Assembly: GCA_958510875.1 (NCBI GenBank)
Contig: OY294067.1
Location: 250,619,736 to 250,683,735, forward strand
Direction: 5' to 3'
DNA length: 64,000 nucleotides
From: Endomychus coccineus
Lineage: Eukaryota > Arthropoda > Insecta > Coleoptera > Endomychidae
Positions 55,410-64,000 of the stretch are shown here, piece after piece. Every line of letters starts with the position of its first letter. Positions within the stretch are counted from its first letter, which is position 1. The notes beneath the pieces were generated by a model. It ran no database searches, was not told where the DNA came from, and saw only the letters and a program-made list of their open reading frames with translations. The position numbers and the translations under genes are program-made.

Positions 55410-56267
55410 CGAGGGAAAAGTGCCTGAAAACTAAAACAGATGACGCCACAATCGTAAATCCCATATGACATTTGTATTGTACCATCTTTAACTAGAACGC
55501 ATTAAAATGTTCAGACTGATATGTCATTCAGTTCTATTTTGACACCCATCGAAAGCAAGCTACTTAGATATTTTTGGAAAAAAGTGAATATCGCATCTTC
55601 ATTAAACATTATTTCTTGCGTAGAAAAACATTACGCAAACCAGAGCATCGCTTGTTAAACATTATGGGCACTCCTCACCATCGATTGTAACGATTGACAA
55701 GTGGCTTACAGATTTAGGTTGTGGTAGTATGACCACAAAGGACACCGAACGTTCTGGCCGTCCAATTGAGGTTATAACGACAGAAATCGTCGATAAAATC
55801 CATCGATCTGCGAGTTGGAGTGCGCGAGATTGCTGAGGCTATGGGCATTTAAACCGAACGAGTGAGGTACATTTGGCATAAAAATTGTGAATATGAGAAA
55901 GCTATCTGCCAGATGAGTACTTGGCGAGGTTCAAGCGCGATAAGCAGGACTTTTTGCGCCGTTTCGTAACAGTGGGCGAAACATGGATATTCTCCAGATT
56001 TTGCCCGCTGCGATTTTTTATCTATTTCCAAATTCGAAGAAATGGCTTTGCGGAAAGAGATACGGCTCCAACGATAAGGTCATCGCTGAAACAAACGCCT
56101 ATCTGAAGGATTGCCGAAATCGTATTATTTGGAAGGGATCGAAAAATTTGAAAAACATTGATGAAGTGTATCGGGATACAAGGAGATTATGTTGAGAAAT
56201 AAAATAAGTTTTGACCAAATAAATCATCTCATATTTAATTTTCCAGGGACTTTTCACCTTGCCCTCG
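55410..56267 (+). mobile_element. Internally deleted mariner element
   Basis: The ends are CGAGGGAAAAGTGCCTGAAA (left) and GACTTTTCACCTTGCCCTCG (right), with TA at 55408-55409 and 56268-56269. The transposase relic between them keeps amino-terminal pieces (TKDTERSGRP-like, then GVREIAEAMGI). It jumps from FLRRFVTVGETWIFS directly to the region after the third aspartate (KKWLCGKRYGSNDKVIAETN), so the catalytic core is deleted. The 858-bp length confirms the loss. Confidence 0.88.
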
Positions 56268-56586
56268 TACAAAGAAAATCATAATAATTTTCAACTGCAG
56301 TATTTCTATAAAGCGGATACAAAATAAAATCTATTGGTTCTTTAAAAGTACCCATTATGGCTAATTTCTCCTATTTTGAACATAAAGAGCCATGTAAGTA
56401 AACTAATACCAAAGTTACACTCAACACTGAACTTGAGTTACTAATATCCTCACCAAATAAATTCCGAAATGAGATTGAGAACTTTTTCACCAACCGACCT
56501 AGCATCATCGGAAGCAAAGCTACCAGGCCGGTAAGAGCACTAAACTGTAGCGCAGTAGCAACATAGCTTACTTGGAAGTAATTTAT

Positions 56587-57724
56587 AGTCCAGGCAACGG
56601 ACCGGAAAAAAATGTATATCGTAAGCTAGAATTTCAAATTTGTTCTCGCATTTTGTTGCTAATACCCCATAGATCACTCATGACTATTAAGACCGCGGGA
56701 GTCGACCTTTCTACCCCCCAAAACGGGGTTTCAACCCCTCAGAGGAGCATTCTTATATAAAATTAATGAAGTGAGAGCCGAAAATGACCCCTTGTATGTT
56801 TTTTGGGCGCTGATCACGATTCCACAGTTAGTTTTCTGGGAAAAGTCCCTCCAGATAGGGAATTTGGAAAATTTATATATAATATATAATTTATAATTTT
56901 GTTACAAAAAAAACCTCTAGTGGGTTTTTTGGATCGCTGATCACGATTCCGCTGTTATTTTTCTCAAAAAACTCTCTCCAGATGGAAAATTCGGAAATTT
57001 GAGATTTCCCTGATATGGTTATTAATAATAAAGTATAATTTTGTTGCAAAAATCACCGCTAATAGTCTAGTCTAGTCATTTTTGCAACAAAATTATACTC
57101 TATTATTCATAAACGTCTCAGGAAAATCTCAAATTACCCGAATTTTCCTTCAGGAGATAGTTTTTTGGGAAAAATAACAGCGGAATCGTGATTAGCGACC
57201 CCAAAAACCTACTAGAGGTAATTTTTGAAACAAAATTATACTTTATCATTCATAACCGCCTCAGAATAATCTCAAATTTTCCGAATTTTTCATCTGGAGA
57301 GAGTTTTTGGGAAAAATAACAGTGGAATCGTGATCAGCGACCCAAAGAAACTACTAGAGGTCATTTTTGCAACAAAATTATGAATTATATATTATATATA
57401 ATTTTTCCAAAAATCCCACCTGGAGGGAGTTTTCCGAGAAAACTAACTGCGGAATCATGATCAGCGGCCCAAAAAACATACTGGGGGTCATTTTGAGCTC
57501 TTGATTCATTAATTTTCTGAACTTTTGGATTGTTTTTATAAGAATGCTCTCCTGAGGGTTTGAAACCCCGTTTTGAGGGGTAGAAAGGTCGACCCCCGCG
57601 GTCTGGATATTCATGAATGATCTATGGGGTATTAGGAACAAAATACCAGAAAATTTTTTAATTCTAGATTACTATATATATTTTTTTTTATTATGACCTT
57701 TTTCCCTGCTTATTGCCTGGACTA
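56587..57724. mobile_element. Foldback element, unit 1, GTCCAG termini
   Basis: TAGTCCAGGCAA at the left and TTGCCTGGACTA at the right frame arms of about 500 bp that are inverted copies. Each arm contains repeated sub-blocks of about 130-160 bp (CGCTGATCACGATTCC and complements) and a GTCGACCTTTCTACCCCCCA block. The centre is near TCTAGTCTAGTC at 57070. A TA target is likely. No protein is encoded. Confidence 0.85.
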
Positions 57725-57904
57725 TTAAGCTACCTCGGAAGCTGAATTACCGTAGTAACGGTAAAAGCGGCTGCCAACGTTCAACAAACCTAACCAGGTT
57801 TACTTATCCAGCCGCAAACAAAAAGTCTAAGTAAATTAATACCAAAGTTACACTCAACAGTGAACTTGAGTTACTAATATCCTCACCAAATAAATTCCAA
57901 CGGA

Positions 57905-59016
57905 CTGGAAAAAAATATATATCGTAAGCTAGAATTTCAAATTTTGTCTCGCATTTGGTTCCTAACACCCCATAGATCATTCATGACTATCGTGACCACG
58001 GGGGTCGACCTTTCTACCCCCCAAAACGGGGTTTCAACCCTTCAGAGGAGCATTCTTATATGAAATTAATGAATTGAGAGCCGGAAATGACCCCTTGTAT
58101 GTTTTTTGGGCGCTGATCACGATTCCACAGTTAGTTTTCTGGGAAAACTCCCTCCAGATGGGGAATTTGGAAAATTTATATATAATATATAATTTATAAT
58201 TTTGTTACAAAAAAGACCTCAAGTGGGTTTTTAGGGTCGCTGATTACGATTCCGCTGTTATTTTTCTCAAAAAACTATCTCCAGGTGGAAAATTCGGGAA
58301 ATTTGAGATTTCCCTGAGATGGTTATTAATAAAAAGTATAATTTTGTTGCAAACATGACCGCTAGTAGTCTAGTCTAGTCTTTTTTGCAACAAAATTATA
58401 CTCTATTATTCATAAACGTCTCAGGAAAAGCTCAAATTTCCTGAATTTTCCTTCTGGAGATAGTTTTTTGGGAAAAATAACAGCGTAATCGTGATCAGCG
58501 ACCCCAAAAACCTACTATTAGAGGTCATTTTTGAAACAAAATTATACTTTATGATTCATAACCGCCTCAGGAAAATCTAAAATTTTCCGAATTTTTCATC
58601 TGGAGAGAGTTTTTTGGGAAAAATAACAGGGGAATCGTGATCAGCGACCCAAAAAAACTGCTAGAGGTCATTTTTGCAACAAAATTATAAATTATATATT
58701 ATATATAATTTTTACAAAATCCCACCTGGAGGGAGTTTTCCGAAAAAACTAACTGCGGAATCGTGATCAGCGACCCAAAAAACATACTGGGGGTCCTTTT
58801 TGGGCTCTTAATTCATTACTTTTCTAAACTTTTGGATTGTTTTTATCAGAATGCTCTCCTGAGGGTTTGAAACCCCGTTTTTAAGGAGTAGAAAGGTCGA
58901 CCCCCGCGGTCGGGATATTCATGAATGATCTACGGGGTATTAGGAACAAAATGCCAGAAAAATTTTTAAATTCTAGCTTACTATATAAATTTTTTTTCTT
59001 ATTATGACCTTTTTCC
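57905..59016. mobile_element. Foldback element, unit 2
   Basis: This is a near copy of the unit at 56587-57724, with its left terminal repeat lost and the right one partly kept (TTGCCTGAACTA at 59025). Confidence 0.85.
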
Positions 59017-59136
59017 CGGCTTATTGCCTGAACTATTAAGCTACCTCGGTAGCTGAATTACCGTAGTAACGTAAAAAGCGGCTGCCAACGTTCAACAAAC
59101 CTAACCAGGTTTACTTATCCAGCCGCACACAAAAAG

Positions 59137-59450
59137 TGTAAGTAAATTAGAACATTTTATTCTATGAATAATCTTGAAATGTTAGTAGGTAAGTTAAATA
59201 TGGCTGAAAAAACCGGATTTAGCATTCTCCTACCTAACCAGGTTTAGTCAACCAGTCTGGTACAAAAGATGTGAGTAAAGTAGAACGTTTTATTCGGAAA
59301 ATAATCTTAAAAGATCAGTAGTTCGGTTAAAAGACGGCCGAGAAAAGTCGGATCTACCATTGTCAAACCTAACCAGGTATAATTATCCAACTTGACACAA
59401 AAGATGTAAGTAAATTAAAACATTTCATTCGAAAAATATTGTTTAGAAAT
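59137..59450 (+). repeat. Minisatellite of about 134 bp, two and a half units
   Basis: GTAAGTAAATTAGAACATTT-like starts occur at 59139, 59271 and 59406, each preceded by CCTAACCAGGTNTAATTATC-like sequence. The arrangement continues the flank of the tandem foldbacks. Confidence 0.7.
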
Positions 59451-59689
59451 CGGTTATCCTGCGGGTTGAATGTAAATGATTGCAGGAACAGAAAATTCAT
59501 TGGAATTGATTCGGAAGCCGCTATTGAAAGACATTAAATTATACTCTTGCATTGAAGATTTATTCAAATGTATTTCACAATACTATGTTTCATACGCATT
59601 CTAATATAACACTTGCGGTCGCATGAACTATTAAAATATACCACAGAATAAAGACAGAAATTAGACACTTCTGAAGGTTGAACATATGG

Positions 59690-60180
59690 GTGTGATATAT
59701 ACTTATAATCAGAAAACACGGTTGTCTCCATGTTTTAATAAACTATCATAATTCCTTTTGAAAAAATCGAAGAAGATGGATGTCAGAAATACCACTCGAA
59801 ACGGTACTACCACCATCAAAAACACTATAGTTCCTATTTTCACCACTTTCAAGTGATCGGAAAATTTTCAAACCCATACGACAAATAGGAACGACATAAT
59901 CTTCTCCACAGAGGGTTACGTACACTAATTTTTGACCTTCGACGATTCGATTGAGTTGAGCATGGTTCGCGGAGCTCTCAATCGACAAAGAAAGCGCCGA
60001 CAACGTGTTTATCTGTGGCCACATATTGTATTTCGATATTCAAGCTTTCTCACGACCTGTATTAGGTCGAGTTCTAATTATGTACCAAATTTCAAGTTCA
60101 TGGGTTGAAATACGAGCGAGGAAAGTCCGCTACACTCGCTGCGCTTCAATAATTCCTGGAACCTAGGGCAGTTCCTGTTA
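59690..60180 (-). other. Repeat with unknown minus-strand ORF
   Basis: Minus-strand 60024-59746 is open for 92 residues, including LVYVTLCGEDYVVPICRMGL and STVSSGISDIHLLRFF. Its last part is recognisable, with changes, at 7180-7310. I do not recognise the family. Shared placement next to PLE tails suggests part of a mobile element. Confidence 0.3.
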
Positions 60181-60239
60181 ATTTACAGTGTGTTCAGATT
60201 GAATGTTTAAAAAGGAAAAGTGGTTCTGCGGCACTGTGG

Positions 60240-60460
60240 GGTCTTGAAAATATGACTTCACTGTGAGGGGTGCTACAAATCGTACGTAGGACAAACAGAG
60301 AGAAATATTACAAATAATTACGGAGGGAACTTTCAGGAATATCAGAAATAACAATAATAAAATTGATAGTAACTGATCATATACAATCTGCAGGCCACGC
60401 AAATCCACAAAACAGGTCATCCCTTTCGAAACATTCAAGTTTTGGTAATTTAAATACATT
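60240..60460 (+). mobile_element. Second PLE-type GIY-YIG relic (plus strand)
   Basis: The plus strand reads CEGCYKSYVGQTERNITNNY, then stops, and later QATQIHKTGHPF. The C..CY.SYVGQT.RNI pattern is the start of a Penelope-type GIY-YIG endonuclease, in the opposite direction to its larger neighbour and from a different family. Confidence 0.5.
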
Positions 60461-60634
60461 AGTAGGTATCGAAATCCATAAAAATTATCTTATATGTTTT
60501 TTGTTATGATTTGGTCCCGTCAGACCGAGACTGTGTTTTCGAACTCATAATAAACTATAAAGACTTCACACTGTGGATATATTAAACACTATTGATGAGG
60601 AATAATCACCCTCATCCACTAAAAATACTATTAA

Positions 60635-60681
60635 AGTACAGAGGACCCTCCGGCTACCAAGTAGACATCATCAGAATAAAC
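60635..60681 (-). ncRNA. Hammerhead-ribozyme-like motif, family II, at PLE 3' end
   Basis: Minus strand: TTTATT, CTGATGA, GTCTAC-TTG-GTAGCC helix with one mismatch, GGAG where GAAA is expected, GGTCCTC, TGTAC. The consensus of the seven family II copies restores both core boxes; this copy has a decayed second box. Confidence 0.5.
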
Positions 60682-60692
60682 TAAATTATAAA

Positions 60693-61000
60693 TCAAAATG
60701 TTTCTGTTTGAATACTATGTGGGAATAATAATGTAAACAATGGGTTACCCTCAGCTGGAGATAATTCGGAATTAAATGAATTGCTTTTTCGTTTATTTAT
60801 TCCCATCCCTTCTAAATTACCTAGATATTTGTCTGTACTGTGTTTTAGAAGTGATAAACTTTCTTGAGAAATGGCGTGACCTGTATTCAAAATGTGTTCG
60901 GCTACTTTTGGTTTTTCAACATTATTTTCCTTCATAGCAAAATCATCCTTATAACGAGTTAAAATGTTCCTGCTAGTTCGACCCACATAGCATTTTGACC
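60693..61000 (-). pseudogene. PLE GIY-YIG endonuclease domain
   Basis: The frame reads YVGRTSRNILTRYKDDFAMK, then VEKPKVAEHILNTGHAISQE and a final NLEGMGINKRKS. The Y.G.TSR start, the AEH...TGH block and the acidic residue before the terminal N.R match Penelope GIY-YIG domains, which nick DNA to prime target-site reverse transcription. It is readable throughout, but the rest of the protein is broken. Confidence 0.8.
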
Positions 61001-61201
61001 ACGACTCACAATTGATTTATAAATCCTGGATTTGTCGAAATCGGAAACTTTATCAAAGGTGTTGCCTAAACGATGTTTTAGCTTTTTCAAACGTTCATAA
61101 ACTAGCTGTATTGCAAATTCAGAAAACAAACTATGGAATTTATTAATTACTGAAACTTTATCGAAGTATTTGAAGGTAATGGCTCTAATTTGGTTAGTTG
61201 G

Positions 61202-61611
61202 CTACGTTCCAATTTCCTTTTTTTGTTTCAAAATTGGATTATTGGTCAAAGATTTTTGGCAACCATTGCCCAACGCAATTTGCTGAAGTTGCTCAAGTTC
61301 GTTGCTATAATTTTGGTACCTCAAAGAGACGTTCAATAATCTATGAACTAGACTATTAAACGGAGCTATTTTATACCTAAGTGGTGTAGCTGAATTCGCC
61401 GGGATACACCTATTTGTTTGAGTGAGTTTTCTGTATATGTCGAAATCCAAGTGATTACTATCTTTTATAATGTAAATATCAAGGACAGAGAGCTGATAAT
61501 CTGTTTCTATGCCGACAGTGATTCGCATTGAATCAAATTGGCTATTAAGCGTGTTCAAAAAGCCATATAAATCAAAATCTTCACTTGTAATCGCGAAAAT
61601 GTTGTCAACAT
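61202..61611 (-). pseudogene. PLE reverse transcriptase, palm to thumb segment
   Basis: The frame reads NTLNSQFDSMRITVGIETDY, then QLSVLDIYIIKDSNHLDFDI and YRKLTQTNRCIPANSATPLR, as expected downstream of the catalytic aspartates in PLEs (FLD....R....F..YRK.T.T). The open part ends at 61202. Confidence 0.8.
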
Positions 61612-62927
61612 TGTAAGTTACGTAATTTCCACCTCCCCTTTATTCTAAATTAATATTAATCAAAAGATAAATTTACCCAAGTTACTGATATTTCCCAAGT
61701 TAGCTCAAATTTGTGGTTGTTCGGCCCTTTTTGTTAACAATGATGATACTTGCCTCATTACTTATTTAACAACAAACCCTGGGCGCCACCACGAGTAAAA
61801 AAGAAATAAGCATCATTGAATTGGTAGTAAGTGAAAAGGAGAAGAAACAAAGCATATAAAAACAATAACAAATATATTCAAATATTGATGAACAATAGCA
61901 AATCTTTCACAAACTCGCATGTTTTCGGGGTACCGACATAAGATACAAACAGTTATAAATGAAGTAATTAATCTACTTTCACTCAGCAATTACGACCAGC
62001 ATCCAATTCATCATGGTAATGAAAGTTGCAACAGTGATATTAAAATTACTCCCCTGTGTCTCTCCTGTGGTCCTGATGGTGACTCCGCGAGGTCTCTAGT
62101 AGTGTATTGGATCCAATATCCTCCGATCGAGAAAGGAAATACACGAGTAGGATGTCCACAAGAGAAGTAAAATTTAATATATGCAATGACTCAGTAATGA
62201 TGCTGACAATAGCTGAGTTGAGCTGGATAAATGTTAAATTTATAACTACTATTACAGATTAAATTAATATGTGACAATTATTCAGAATTTACTACGGTTA
62301 TAACGAAATGAATTTAAACAAAGTGAGAAAAAATGAATTGAGTTTGAAAATAAGATATGAGCTATGGTTCAGTGATTCCTAGAACCACGTGGGTGGATTT
62401 CGTATTATTAGGCTTCTTTAGTAAGATTACGGGATTGTTCAACGAGTCCCACGTTAACTCTATAATCGAAGGTATTGAAACAAGGCTCGTTAAATTATAG
62501 ATATGGAGTAACCACTCTAGCGCATCCTCTATATGTTTCGTACCTTTTCGATTCGGATAATGCTACGTGGTTCGTATTATGAGGAGTTCAAAGCAAAAAA
62601 AACATACGATATAATAACCCCACGTGTATTCAGAAAAGATGGAATCAAGTGATTTTGTCAATTGAATAAACGATATGAATGAAATTACAATGTCTATAAT
62701 CAAGAGATCTTGGTGCCTGTTGTAAGAGCAGGAAACAATCAGAGTTTTGTATACATCAGAGTAAGCCTGATTGTGAATGAAATGTTTAAAGATTCAATGC
62801 CACTCTAAAACAATTTAGTTAATAACTTTGATTAAGACCTGCCTTGTATTCACAGTAACACCTAAGATGATTAGTTCTATCATGAATAATGATTTGTAAC
62901 GATTCATTCAAAAGTCGGATCGTTACA
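61612..62927 (-). mobile_element. Solo LTR-like insertion within the PLE, 1,316 bp
   Basis: The plus-strand ends are TGTAAGTTACG and ATCGTTACA, flanked by ACAT on both sides (61608-61611, 62928-62931). Removing it rejoins the PLE reverse transcriptase sequence. On the minus strand it begins TGTAACGATCCGAC, like the insertion at 25913-26636. It contains GGGCGCCACCACGAG at about 61780 but no coding region. Confidence 0.8.
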
Positions 62928-63158
62928 ACATATCTATACCAAACTTTGGAAGCTGATTCAATTTTGACTTCAAGAAGGCTTCAAGTTCGCTTAGAAAAAT
63001 ATTGGCTAAGAAAGGTAAGAGTGGATTGCTCATTGCACAACCGCTTGTTTGTTCATAGTAATTTTTGTTAAAAGTAAAACAATTTTGCTGCATACATAAA
63101 GATGTAAGGATCACGTATTCTGTGTAGTTTCTGTAGGAGATATTAATATTTGAAAGCT
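62928..63158 (-). pseudogene. PLE reverse transcriptase, fingers/palm segment
   Basis: The frame reads MILTSLCMQQNCFTFNKNYY, then EQTSGCAMSNPLLPFLANIF and LSELEAFLKSKLNQLPK. The Q.SG.AMG.PLSP.LANIFM block is the PLE-typical region before the catalytic box. It is the mirror counterpart of 63681-63870. Confidence 0.8.
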
Positions 63159-63159
63159 A

Positions 63160-64000
63160 TTTCTTCAGAATGGTAATCGACTCCGAGATTGAATTATTTG
63201 TAAATAGTGAAACAACACCAAATGAAATCTATGAACAAATTACCAGGAATCCGTTACCAAAATGCGTTAAACTAGTCAATAATTCATTAAAGTCGTCTAG
63301 AGCTGTAATCTCCGATAATTTAAAATACAAACTTAGATTTTCAAATCCTGATCTTCCTAAACTGTATTTGCTCACCTAAGATCCATGAGCCGGGTAATTA
63401 CAAGAGACCAATCGTTTCAAATAATAATTGTCCTACGTATAACATAGCAAAATGGTTAGTGAAGGAATTTAGTAAGTTCCAAGCTGCACCAAGTTTGTCT
63501 GTGAAAAATTATTTGGAACTTATTGCAAAATGAAAAGATTTCAAACTTGAACCTGGTGATACTCTCGTTCCATTAGATGTCGTTTCATTATTTACAAATA
63601 CTCCAATCCCAGAGTTGATAAACATTCTGAATAAATGACTTTCAAATATTAATATCCCCAATAGAAACTACATAGAATACGTGATCCTTACATCTTTATA
63701 TATGGAGCAAAATTATTTCACTTTTAACAAAAATTACTATAAACAAACAAGCGGATGTGCTATGGGCAATCCACTCTCTCATTTTTTGGCCAATATTTTT
63801 ATGATCGAACTTGAAACCTCGTTAAAATCAAAATTGAATCAGTTTCCAAAAGTTATGTTCACGACATTTTCGCAATTACAAGTAGAGATTTTGATTTACA
63901 TGAATTTTTGAACATGCTTAATAGCCAATTTGATTTATTGAGATTTACTGTCAAAATAGAAATAGATAATCAGCTTCCTTTCTTTTATATTAACATTATT
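63160..64000 (+). pseudogene. Penelope-like element reverse transcriptase, plus strand, runs off the edge
   Basis: Plus strand from about 63170: amino-terminal region (IYEQITRNPLPKCVKLVNNS and following), then KIHEPGNYKRPIVSNNN after a frameshift near 63375. Next come LVPLDVVSLFTNTPIPELIN (the first catalytic block, with aspartate in LDVVSLF) and YKQTSGCAMGNPLSHFLANI. The catalytic box region is shifted (reading V-H-D before IFAIT), then NMLNSQFDLLRFTVKIEIDN. At least two stops and two frameshifts are present. It is arranged head to head with the minus-strand copy. Confidence 0.85.

Larger units (their letters stand above)
56399..59150. repeat. Tandem duplication of a foldback element and flank
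   Basis: Two units of about 1.3-1.4 kb repeat head to tail (56399-57832 and 57833-59150), starting at GTAAGTAAACTAATACCAAA-like sequence. Each contains one foldback element and ends in a CCTAACCAGGTTTACTTATC flank. Confidence 0.85.
60480..63160 (-). mobile_element. Penelope-like element, minus strand, split by a solo LTR
   Basis: From right to left: reverse transcriptase fingers/palm at 63158-62928 (QTSGCAMSNPLLPFLANIFL), the 1.3-kb LTR insertion, then the palm catalytic region (VDN in place of the YxDD box, followed by IFAITSEDFDLYGF). Next come thumb sequence to 61200 (RYKIAPFNSLVHRLLNVSLR), the linker, a GIY-YIG endonuclease at 61000-60700, a hammerhead-like motif at about 60635-60681 and the 3' tail. 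The element is 5'-truncated at about 63160, where a second copy begins in the other direction. Stops and frameshifts make it inactive. Confidence 0.85.

Overview
This is AT-rich animal nuclear DNA, and the gene content says insect: two complete odorant receptor genes of the 7tm_6 family with GT-AG introns, mariner and hAT relics, R1-like and jockey-like non-LTR debris, and Penelope-like elements (PLEs). A beetle is my best guess, from the style of the receptors and retroelements, but the order cannot be fixed from sequence alone. There are no prokaryotic features.

Layout. Positions 605-24930 (copy A) and about 26645-47335 (copy B) are two tandem, same-orientation copies of one large segment. 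They align block by block and differ mainly by insertions and deletions. Each copy carries one intact five-exon odorant receptor gene on the minus strand, 2523-17540 in A and 28658-41265 in B, each encoding 400 residues. A lone last exon of a third receptor lies at 23994-24044, and a misplaced piece of exon 1 sits in intron 1 of copy B. The receptors are the only host genes I can support.

The rest is a dense record of mobile DNA. It includes two internally deleted mariners (773-1812, 55410-56267) and four TG...CA solo LTR-like insertions (25913-26636, 30559-32484, 37712-38819, 61612-62927). It also includes hAT-like elements (19201-20190, 43187-43840, 52531-53173) and many minus- and plus-strand scraps of one jockey-like reverse transcriptase. 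Very large foldback elements lie at 8265-10359, 11356-13302, 15084-16252, 34194-36076, 39025-40011, 56587-57724 and 57905-59016. A perfect 96-bp palindrome with no spacer lies at 6174-6269. Two PLE copies stand head to head at 60480-64000, the left one split by a solo LTR.

The most interesting signal is a set of 17 hammerhead-ribozyme-like motifs in three sequence families. One family sits inside the arms of two foldback elements. One lies at PLE 3' ends. One lies in tandem units of about 350-385 bp with no coding sequence, resembling animal retrozymes. Many have base-paired stem I arms and a two-base-pair stem III. Most have a core substitution, but those at 39920-39963, 13381-13426 and 13979-14024 keep both conserved core boxes.

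Right of 47335 the window is intergenic: a pol III unit that looks like tRNA-Ser(AGA) without its long variable arm (48160-48232), retroelement fragments, a hAT pseudogene, a deleted mariner, a tandemly duplicated foldback element and the PLE pair at the right edge.
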